Positions 1-6,437 of a stretch of DNA of 10,624 nt are shown here, piece after piece. The position numbers and the translations under genes are program-made. Source of the stretch: an uncultured Clostridia bacterium (GTDB lineage: Bacteria > Bacillota > Clostridia > TANB77 > CAG-508). Each line of letters opens with the position of its first letter. Positions within the stretch are counted from its first letter, which is position 1. A model generated the notes under the pieces. It had not been told where the DNA came from. It made no database searches and worked only from the letters and a program-made list of their open reading frames with translations. The stretch is from NCBI GenBank assembly GCA_947632745.1, contig CANRQH010000044.1, forward strand, positions 1 to 10,624, given 5' to 3'.

Positions 1-1479
1 GGTCAGGCTGGTCTAGTACTCTATTCTAGTCTGATTTTCTACAGCCTAACCATCAATAACATACTAAACATAATAGTTTTATTAATACTAGCAGGAGTAT
101 CAATTGCAATGCTAACAGGAGAAGGTGGAATATTACAAAATGCAAGAGAAGCAAGTGATAAAACAGGAAGAGCAAATGCAATAGAAATGGCACAGTTAGA
201 TGTGCTAGAGAAACAAAGCAGTAATGAAGGTAAAATATCAGACGGTCAATTTATAGAGATATTAAATAGATATTTTACAGATAGTGAAGGAAATGGAATA
301 ACCGAACTAAAAGAGGATTGGCCTAATTTATCATTAACGACAAAAGATGGAAAATATAGTGGAATATTAGCATCAGAAATATATAATGGAAAGTTTTCTG
401 GAAGCACACAATCAGGTTCAAAAAAAGTAGATGATTTAAAAAACGCAAAACAATTGGTAGAAACAAACACTGAAGTTACATCAGATGACAATGTAAAAGT
501 AACAGTTCCAGCAGGATTTACAATTCCAGAAGAATCACCAAATACAGCAATAGATGGGATAATAATAACAGATAGTATAGATGAAACAACAGGAGCAAGT
601 ACAGGAAATGAATTTGTATGGATACCAGTAAATGAGGATTTAACAGTAGTAGGAACAGATGACAAGTTTATGGCAAAAGTAACATTAGATCAAGATGACA
701 ACGGAAGAACAAATTATCAAGGAGTATTGTATGAAATTGATGCCGGTTCTTATACTCATGTTCCATCTGATTCAACACAATGGGGACAAGGAACAACAGC
801 AGTAAGAGAGCCAGACACTGTAAGTAGTTACGACAATAATGATAATTATCTAAATATAATAAAAGGAATATTAACAGGAGATGAATACAACGGAAAATAT
901 GATAGTATGACTACATTTAAAGCTACAATGCAAGAAGATTATAACGAAATGATAGAAAGTGTAAAAACATATGGAGGATTTTATGTAGGAAGATACGAAA
1001 TGGGATTAGAAGGAAGTGAAACCAAAAAAGCCATTTCTAAGAAAGGATCAGCAACAGATGCAACAGAAAGTAAAGCAAATACATGGTATGGATTATATGC
1101 ATATGGAAAAACATATGAAAATACAAACAAAACAACAAAGTCATCAGTAAAATCAAGTATGATATGGGGAAGTCAATATGACGCAATGTTAAACTATGCA
1201 TTGTTAGGAGATGATAAAGGTAAAGTAACAGCTACAGGAAATGGTTATACAGGAGATAGTGCAACCAACACAGGAGTAACAGAAAAAGATAAAATACTAA
1301 ACATTTTTGACCTAGAAGGAAATCATTTTGAGTGGACATTAGAGGCCTACAGCACCAGCCTTCGAGATTACAGGGGAGGCAGTTGCTACGACAGCCTTTC
1401 ACCTAGTAATCGCGACCTCAGCGATCCGAGCAACACCTATGCTGACAGTTCTAGTCGCCTCGCACTTTATGTAAAGTAG
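1..1479 (+). CDS. Pilin-like surface protein with FGE/C-type-lectin-like domain; apparent DGR target (5' incomplete)
   Basis: The frame is open from base 1, so the true start lies outside the window; the first ATG inside is at 109. A hydrophobic stretch (about 85-120, reading NIIVLLILAGVSIAMLTGE) matches the N-terminal helix of clostridial type IV pilin-like proteins, which continues into the usual GGILQNAREA segment. The middle holds motifs of the formylglycine-generating-enzyme/sulfatase-modifying fold: VPAGFTIPEE, NEFVWIPVN, YGGFYVGRYE and finally DLEGNHFEWT just before the C-terminus. The last 45 codons end in RLALYVK and differ sharply in composition from the rest, as in DGR variable proteins, whose variable residues sit on a C-type-lectin fold. 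Inferred role: a surface-displayed binding protein of changing specificity, probably not an active FGE. The usual prepilin cleavage motif is not visible upstream of the helix, where bases 1-80 look unusual. The stop is TAG at 1477. Confidence 0.8.
   Translation, partial: GQAGLVLYSSLIFYSLTINNILNIIVLLILAGVSIAMLTGEGGILQNAREASDKTGRANAIEMAQLDVLEKQSSNEGKISDGQFIEILNRYFTDSEGNGITELKEDWPNLSLTTKDGKYSGILASEIYNGKFSGSTQSGSKKVDDLKNAKQLVETNTEVTSDDNVKVTVPAGFTIPEESPNTAIDGIIITDSIDETTGASTGNEFVWIPVNEDLTVVGTDDKFMAKVTLDQDDNGRTNYQGVLYEIDAGSYTHVPSDSTQWGQGTTAVREPDTVSSYDNNDNYLNIIKGILTGDEYNGKYDSMTTFKATMQEDYNEMIESVKTYGGFYVGRYEMGLEGSETKKAISKKGSATDATESKANTWYGLYAYGKTYENTNKTTKSSVKSSMIWGSQYDAMLNYALLGDDKGKVTATGNGYTGDSATNTGVTEKDKILNIFDLEGNHFEWTLEAYSTSLRDYRGGSCYDSLSPSNRDLSDPSNTYADSSSRLALYVK
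1342..1476 (+). other. Candidate DGR variable region (VR)
   Basis: This terminal block is about 53% GC (72 of 135 bases) inside an AT-rich gene. Of its 45 codons, 21 end in C (many TAC, AGC, GAC, CTC, CGC, ACC), and arginine is CGC/CGA instead of AGA. That is the pattern left when AAC codons of a template repeat are randomised at adenines by a DGR. The encoded C-terminus (YRGGS...RLALYVK) matches the usual end of DGR target proteins with an FGE/lectin fold. No template repeat, Avd or reverse transcriptase is visible, so the machinery would have to act from elsewhere. The exact VR borders cannot be set without the template. Confidence 0.72.
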
Positions 1480-1518
1480 GTCTGGACTCTAATAGCGATA
1501 AATTATATAAGTAGAGAA

Positions 1519-1559
1519 GCTAAACGAAGCCGAGTAGTATAAACTACGAGTTCTTTAGC
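1519..1559 (+). other. Nested hairpin downstream of the variable region
   Basis: The outer arms are GCTAAA (1519-1524) and TTTAGC (1554-1559). They enclose an inner stem GTAGT/ACTAC (1534-1538/1543-1547) with an ATAA loop. It starts about 40 bases after the end of the variable region. Some DGRs require a stem-loop at this place for efficient homing; that role is inference. It could equally be a by-product of the intergenic sequence. Confidence 0.35.
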
Positions 1560-1570
1560 AAATAGAATAC

Positions 1571-1640
1571 GCGCTAAAGTGGAATTTTTGTATCTATCTT
1601 GAAAAGGTAAGATACAAAAATTCCACTAGCGTGTTTTTTT
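1571..1640 (+). terminator. Strong rho-independent terminator after the DGR target gene
   Basis: A perfect 18-bp stem (1578-1595 with 1610-1627) is extended outward by CGCT/AGCG across a two-base bulge and inward by a short CTT/AGG stem closed by a GAAA tetraloop. A run of seven T follows (1634-1640). The rest of the 322-base gap between the surface protein and the DUF378 gene holds the nested hairpin described separately and AT-rich sequence with a TATAAT at 1716-1721. I see no convincing -35 for that TATAAT and no further gene. Confidence 0.85.
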
Positions 1641-1801
1641 CTGATTTGATTTAATATTAGAAAACGGAACAATTTTAAAAGTTTTTATAAATAATATTTG
1701 CAAAAAAAATTATCTTATAATAAAAAATAAAACAAAAAGGTATAAAATTACAAAATTTGCATATATTAATTATAAACATATTGTGTTAAAGGAGGATAAC
1801 T

Positions 1802-1990
1802 ATGAAAATAATAGATAAAATTGCATTAGTTTTAATAATAATTGGTGCAATTAACTGGGGACTAATTGGATTTTTTAAATTCGATTTAGTTGCTACAATT
1901 TTTGGAGAAATGAGTATAGTTTCAAGAATTGTTTACGCATTAGTTGGAATTTCTGGCTTATGGGGAATAAAATTATTATTTGATGATTAA
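1802..1990 (+). CDS. DUF378 family small membrane protein (YuzA-like)
   Basis: This 62-residue protein has two hydrophobic helices. The first, about residues 8-25, includes the family signature GAINWGLIGFF; the second, about residues 39-60, contains a GISGLWGIKLL segment. Length and signature fit DUF378, a family of small inner-membrane proteins of unknown function found widely in Firmicutes. The ATG start is set by a near-perfect AAAGGAGG at 1788-1795. The gene appears to be a single unit: a terminator closes the gene before it, and the ATPase after it has its own promoter. No function can be assigned from sequence. Confidence 0.88.
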   Translation: MKIIDKIALVLIIIGAINWGLIGFFKFDLVATIFGEMSIVSRIVYALVGISGLWGIKLLFDD

Positions 1991-2049
1991 TTATCTTATA
2001 AAAAAATAAAACAAAAAAATAAAAGGTTATTTTTATATACAAAAATAAC

Positions 2050-2078
2050 TTGACAAAATTCGAAATATCACCTATAAT
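2050..2078 (+). promoter_or_regulatory. Promoter of the ATPase gene
   Basis: A perfect -35 TTGACA (2050-2055), 17-base spacer and perfect -10 TATAAT (2073-2078). Transcription should start near 2085, leaving a leader of only about 11 bases before the ATG at 2096. The -10 lies inside the inverted repeat listed next. Confidence 0.85.
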
Positions 2079-2095
2079 AAATATAGGTGATATTT
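2063..2095 (+). repeat. Perfect 14+14 inverted repeat over -10, start site and Shine-Dalgarno; likely operator
   Basis: The arms AAATATCACCTATA (2063-2076) and TATAGGTGATATTT (2082-2095) are exact reverse complements with a 5-base centre. The right arm contains the ribosome binding site AGGTGAT (2085-2091) and abuts the ATG. Because transcription should begin near 2085, the mRNA would hold only the right arm. The repeat therefore cannot fold as an RNA hairpin and is best read as a DNA-binding site, such as for autoregulation. The regulator is unknown. Confidence 0.65.
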
Positions 2096-3292
2096 ATGTT
2101 AAAAAGAGAAAAATATTTAGAAAAAATAAGAGATTTTTACGACAGTGATTTAATTAAAATTTTAGTTGGAATTCGTAGATGTGGCAAATCTGTAATACTA
2201 GAACAAATTATTAAAGAATTAAAAGAAAGAAAAGTTGATGAAAATCACATTATATATGTAAATTTTGAGTTTATAGAATTTGAACAATTAACAGATTATA
2301 AAGAACTAAACAAATACATAAAGGAAAAAATTAAAGATGACAAATTATATTACTTATTTTTTGATGAAATACAAAATGTTGAGCAATTTGAAAAGGTAAT
2401 AAATTCATTAAGAGCATCAAAAAAAGTTAGTATATTTATAACTGGTTCAAACAGCCGATTATTATCAGAAGAACTATCTACTGTACTTTCTGGAAGATAT
2501 GTAAGCTTTAGAATAAATCCATTGTCATACAAAGAGGTATTAGAATTAATAGGAGCAAAAAAATCTACTGATGAAATATTTGAAAACTATATGAAATGGG
2601 GAAGTCTTCCAAATAGGTTTGAATTTAAAAAAGAAGAAGCAATAAAAAACTATTTATATGGAGTATTTGATTCTATTATTTTAAGAGATGTTGTAGAAAG
2701 ATTAAAAATTAGAGATACAGCCTTATTTAATTTAATTTTACAATATATTATAGATACAATTGGAAGAGAGTTTTCAGCGGAAAATATTATGAATTTCTTG
2801 AAAAATGAGGGAAGAGAAGTTTCTACATTAACAATATATTCATATTTAGATGCACTTTGTAAAGCATTATTAATCAGAAAAGTGTATAGATATGATATAC
2901 ATGGAAAAGCTGTTTTAAAAACACTAAATAAATACTATGTAACAGATCTAGGAATAGCACAAATTAAAAATAATAAAACAGAAATGGATAAATCTTATGC
3001 ACTTGAAAACATTGTATATAATGAACTACTAATAAAAGGATATGATGTATATACAGGGAAAACAAAAAAAGGAGAAATTGACTTTGTTGCTACAAAACCA
3101 GATAAAAAAATATATATACAAGTAGCATTTAGTATACCAAATGAAGAAACTAAAAAGAGAGAATTTGGAGCTTATAATGCAATAAATGATAATTACCCAA
3201 AATATGTTATTACATTGGATAAAATGACATATGAATATAATGGAATAAAACATATAAATTTAATAGATTTTCTTTTAGATGATAATTTTTAA
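2096..3292 (+). CDS. AAA_14 / DUF4143 family ATPase
   Basis: This 398-residue protein has an N-terminal AAA-type ATPase domain with Walker A GIRRCGKS (residues 25-32), Walker B LYYLFFDEI (about 84-92), a sensor-like ITGSNSRLLS (from residue 115) and a following LSGRY arginine. The C-terminal half is the DUF4143 region, ending in a PD-(D/E)XK-like fold (GEIDFVATK... IYIQVAF). The position that carries the catalytic E-x-K in active nucleases reads Q-V-A, as is common in this family, so nuclease activity is doubtful. These ATPases are widespread and accessory, and their role is not settled. I chose the ATG at 2096 (MLKREKYLEK) because AGGTGAT lies just before it; a GTG at 2087 in the same frame is inside that ribosome binding site. 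The gene is monocistronic. No clear terminator follows; 3293-3345 has only weak 5-bp pairing. Confidence 0.9.
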   Translation: MLKREKYLEKIRDFYDSDLIKILVGIRRCGKSVILEQIIKELKERKVDENHIIYVNFEFIEFEQLTDYKELNKYIKEKIKDDKLYYLFFDEIQNVEQFEKVINSLRASKKVSIFITGSNSRLLSEELSTVLSGRYVSFRINPLSYKEVLELIGAKKSTDEIFENYMKWGSLPNRFEFKKEEAIKNYLYGVFDSIILRDVVERLKIRDTALFNLILQYIIDTIGREFSAENIMNFLKNEGREVSTLTIYSYLDALCKALLIRKVYRYDIHGKAVLKTLNKYYVTDLGIAQIKNNKTEMDKSYALENIVYNELLIKGYDVYTGKTKKGEIDFVATKPDKKIYIQVAFSIPNEETKKREFGAYNAINDNYPKYVITLDKMTYEYNGIKHINLIDFLLDDNF

Positions 3293-3347
3293 AATTGCAC
3301 AATTTATTTTATTATGCAAAATTGAATATGAAAATTCTTCCAACCTA

Positions 3348-3376
3348 TTGTTTTAAATGGAAAAATGTAGTATAAT
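3348..3376 (+). promoter_or_regulatory. Promoter of the prfA operon
   Basis: A -35 TTGTTT (3348-3353), 17-base spacer and -10 TATAAT (3371-3376), 30 bases before the prfA ATG. An AAAGGAAG ribosome binding site lies at 3393-3400. Confidence 0.75.
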
Positions 3377-3406
3377 AATGCTGTTTATTAAGAAAGGAAG
3401 ATTTTT

Positions 3407-4466
3407 ATGTTTGAAAAATTAGAGTTAGTAGAAAAAAGGTATGACGAACTTACAACTCAAATTAGTGACCCAGAAATAATAAGTAACACAAATGAATGGC
3501 GTAAATTAGTAAAAGAACATAGCTCTATGGAAGATGTAGTATTAAAATATAGAGAATATAAACAAGTGCTAAACAACATGAACGAAGCAAAAGAAATGAT
3601 GGAAGACCCAGAAATGAAAGAGCTAGCAGAAGAAGAATATTATTCTTCTAAAGACAAAATAGCACAAATAGAAGAAGAACTTAAAATATTATTAATTCCA
3701 AAAGACCCAAATGATGATAAAAGCGTAATATGTGAAATAAGAGGAGGAGCAGGAGGAGAAGAGGCAGCATTATTTGCAGGAACACTATTTAGAATGTATG
3801 GAATGTATGCAGAAAGAAAGCATTGGCAAATAGAAGTATTAAATGAAAACACTACGGAATTAGGTGGTTACAAAGAAATTTCTTTTATGGTAACAGGAAA
3901 AGGAGCATATAGTAGACTAAAATTTGAAAGTGGAGTTCATAGAGTTCAACGTGTGCCAGACACAGAAAGTAGTGGAAGAATACATACTTCAACAGCAACT
4001 GTTGCTGTACTTCCAGTTGTAGAAGATGTAGAAATAGAAATAAACCCAGCAGATATAAAAATGGAAGTATATAGAGCATCTGGTGCAGGTGGACAACACA
4101 TAAACAAAACATCATCAGGTAAGACTTATTCATATTCCAACAGGAATTGTTGCAGAGTGTCAAACACAAAGGTCACAATTACAAAATAGGGAATATGCAA
4201 TGAACCTATTAAAATCAAGACTATATGACATAGAAAAACAAAAACAAGATAGTGAAATAGCAAATGCAAGAAAAACACAAGTTGGTTCAGGAGATAGAAG
4301 TGAAAAAATCCGTACTTACAACTATCCACAAGGTAGAATAACAGATCATAGAATAGGATTTAGTATTTATCAAATGGAAAACTTTTTAAATGGTGACTTA
4401 GATGAAATGATAGACAATTTAATTGCTGCAGACAGAGCAGAAAGATTAAAGGGAGAAGATGAATAA
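3407..4466 (+). CDS. prfA: Peptide chain release factor 1 (RF1), split by a +1 frameshift near base 4118
   Basis: RF1 terminates translation at UAA and UAG. The first frame (3407-4117) encodes 237 residues with the GGAGGEEA segment, the stop-codon-reading PxT motif as P-D-T (184-186) and the catalytic GAGGQ (GGQ 228-230). After HINKTSS the frame runs into noise and ends at a TAG (4187). The true C-terminus continues one frame over from 4119 (VRLIHIPTGIVAECQ...) to the TAA at 4464. Joined length is about 353 residues, as usual for RF1. Relatives read S-A-V-R here, so two bases appear to be missing (TCA-G..-GTA), although one extra base would give the same frame. RF1 is normally essential, so a real null is unlikely. 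Unlike the regulated shift in prfB (RF2), no stop codon sits at the slip site. The end overlaps the next gene by 8 bases. Confidence 0.9.
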
Positions 4467-6037
4467 AGTACAAAATTATTTAAATAATGTATTAAAAGTT
4501 AATAATAAGATAATATTTAAAAAAAGAAATTGTAATTTTTACGAAAAAATATTTACTATATTTTTCTGCTTTTTTATTTCATTTATTGTATTAAGTTTTA
4601 CGAGTAATAATTCATTTTTATATTGTGCTAATGAATGGGTAGATGTTAATGCATTTTTTACTGTAGGCAAAAGTATGATGAATGGAATTATTCCTTATAA
4701 AGATATATTTGAACAAAAAGGACCACTAGTATATTTTATTTATGGAATAGCATATTTAATAAATAACACGAGTTATATAGGGGTTTTTATAATAGAAATA
4801 ATTACTATGACAATAACACTTATTTTTGCAAATAAATGTATAAAATTATTTTTAGATAAAAAATGGGGATTTATAATTCTTCCTATATTTACAATGCTTA
4901 TTTGCACTAGTGGTTCTTTTGAATATCGGTGGTGGAGTAGAAGAACTATGTCTGCCACTATTTATGATTACATTATATTTCTTTTTAGACTTTTTTGTGA
5001 ATAATAAAATAACGTACAAGAGATTATTTGTTGCAGGTTTATGTGCAGGGTGTGTTTTAATAAGTAAATACACTCTTCTTGGATTTTGGTTTGGTTTTAT
5101 GGCTTGCATATTCTTTAATTTAATTTTAAATAAACAATATAAAAAATCAATAATGTCTTGCTTAATTTTCTTATTAGGTATGTCAATTCCTTTTATTATA
5201 TCTTTAATATACATGGGAATTAATGGGGGAATAAAAGAATACTTTAATGTCTATTTTTATATTAATATGACAGCATATGGTAATTTAAAAACAGGACTAA
5301 TTATGAGAATGCTAAAAATAGCATCAGGATTTTTAAAAGGCTTATGTAAAAATGGTATTATACAAATAATATTACTTGTATTAATGCCAATATGTTTAAT
5401 AAAGATGAATATTAGCAAAAGTGCCAAAATATCTATATTTATAACTTTTGTGTTTACTGTAGTAGGTATTTATTGGGGGCTTGTATATTATATATATTAT
5501 TTTATGCCAATTCAAATTTTTATGTTAATAAGCCTTATAGGTGTAGCAACACTTATTAATAAATATATAAAATTTAATAAATGGAGTATTATATTTTTAA
5601 TAAGCATAAGTATTATTACAACTGTTTCATTATCTTATTTTAAAACTAATTACAAAATTTGTAGATTTATGAAAAAAGAAGAAATGCCTCAATATAAATT
5701 AGCACAAATTATAAATGAGGAAGAAAATCCTACTTTAATTAATGAAGGCGAGCTAGATTGCGGAATTTATACTATGTCAAATATTATTCCATCAACATAT
5801 TTTTTTATGAGAAATAATATTTCATATGATAAATATCCGAGAATGGAAGATAGTCTTAAGGAATACATAAAAGAAAAATCAACAAAATTTATTGTTTATT
5901 ATACAACGATGAATTTAGGCGGATTAGAAGAAAAAGAGCCTGAATTATTTAATAATTATGATTTAATTACATATCAAGAGCAAACAACTAGGCCAGGTAA
6001 TTTTACATTGTATTTGTTTAAAATGAAAAATTTATAG
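4459..6037 (+). CDS. GT-C-type membrane glycosyltransferase (GT39/ArnT-like), split by +1 frameshift at CGG 4927
   Basis: This is a polytopic membrane protein with about ten hydrophobic segments. The first extracytoplasmic loop reads NEWVDVNAFFTVGKSMMNG (D62, N64), then PYKDIFEQKGPLVYF (D82, E85). That is the pattern of polyprenol-phosphate-sugar-dependent glycosyltransferases, where a loop-1 acidic residue is catalytic. It probably transfers sugar to a cell-envelope glycan; the substrate is unknown. The first frame gives 156 residues up to TAT (4924-4926) and then meets CGG. Skipping the C at 4927 restores GGGVEELCLPLF, a conserved-looking block, and 369 further residues, for about 525 in total. 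Read without the shift, the first part stops at 5002. The ATG overlaps the prfA stop (8 bases) with GGGAG just ahead, so translation is probably coupled to prfA. The C-terminal part is soluble. Confidence 0.8.
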
Positions 6038-6095
6038 CTTAAAATTTTAGAAAAAGCACAGGAGCGCTTTAGAGCTAGAAATTCTACAAAAAAGA

Positions 6096-6124
6096 TTGAC
6101 AAGATGTAAAAAATGTATTATTAT
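6096..6124 (+). promoter_or_regulatory. Promoter of the thrS T-box transcript
   Basis: A perfect -35 TTGACA (6096-6101), 17-base spacer and -10 TATTAT (6119-6124), placed directly upstream of the leader. The 58 bases between the glycosyltransferase stop and this promoter show only a weak AAAGC/GCTTT hairpin and no clear terminator. Confidence 0.8.
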
Positions 6125-6130
6125 ATTAAC

Positions 6131-6363
6131 ATAAGATAAAAAATAATAAGAGACGAGTAAAATAGAAAATATCTTTAAAAGAGAAAGTTGGCCATAGGCT
6201 GAAAGCCGACTAAAGTAAAACTATTTGAAAACTACCTCTTTATATTTCTAGTGAATAAGCTAGACGTGTAGGATACGTTACAATTTATTAATTAAGTAAA
6301 AAACGGGATGGAACCGCGTAAATATACGCTCCTGTAGATAAATAAGTATCTACAGGAGTTTTT
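6131..6363 (+). promoter_or_regulatory. T-box riboswitch leader, threonine-specific
   Basis: The leader carries the hallmark TGGAACC core (6309-6315) within GGGATGGAACCGCG, followed by a terminator. T-boxes sense the charging of a tRNA: the specifier pairs with the anticodon, and uncharged tRNA stabilises an antiterminator. The Stem I 3' side reads GAAAACTACCTC, where both ACU (6231-6233) and ACC (6234-6236) are threonine codons. ACC is the more usual specifier, but the register is not certain without folding. The position facing the tRNA discriminator base is A (TGGA). The leader explains the roughly 400-base gap before thrS. Confidence 0.93.
6329..6363 (+). terminator. T-box terminator hairpin
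   Basis: A 12-bp perfect stem, CTCCTGTAGATA (6329-6340) with TATCTACAGGAG (6347-6358), has a 6-base loop and is followed by five T (6359-6363). It forms when tRNA-Thr is charged and shuts off thrS. Confidence 0.93.
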
Positions 6364-6387
6364 GTATGGAAAAAATTATATAAAAAA

Positions 6388-6420
6388 TGATGCTTTTTTT
6401 TTCCGTCCCCAAAAGCATCA
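6388..6420 (+). repeat. Small hairpin with CCGTCCCC loop (REP-like candidate A)
   Basis: A perfect 10-bp inverted repeat, TGATGCTTTT (6388-6397) with AAAAGCATCA (6411-6420), holds TTTTTCCGTCCCC in its loop. It lies between the T-box terminator and the thrS ribosome binding site. The GC-rich CGTCCCC is out of keeping with the surroundings and recurs in the hairpin at 10267-10293. Confidence 0.45.
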
Positions 6421-6437
6421 AGAAAGGAAGGATTTGT

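Noticed and set aside
246..665. Long minus-strand open frame opposite the surface protein gene
   Set aside because: It has no recognisable domain or ribosome binding site and lies opposite a clearly coding frame; treated as a shadow. The same applies to the other antisense open frames.
1716..1721. TATAAT as a promoter of the DUF378 gene
   Set aside because: No acceptable -35 lies 16-18 bases upstream; the nearby TTGCAA is only 12 bases away.
2024..2051. AT-only hairpin (GTTATTTTT/AAAAATAAC) after the DUF378 gene as its terminator
   Set aside because: The stem is almost entirely A-T and no T-run follows on the plus strand; it runs directly into the -35 of the next promoter.
2087..2095. GTG at 2087 as the ATPase start
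   Set aside because: It lies within the ribosome binding site AGGTGAT and at the predicted transcription start; the ATG at 2096 fits better.
3407..4189. Programmed prfB-like autoregulatory frameshift in this release factor gene
   Set aside because: The protein is RF1 (PxT motif), not RF2, and there is no in-frame stop or internal Shine-Dalgarno-like sequence at the slip site as in prfB.
6387..6437. Upstream ATG at 6387 as the thrS start
   Set aside because: It lies in the hairpin leader with no ribosome binding site; the ATG at 6438 has AAAGGAAGG at the right distance and begins the TGS domain.
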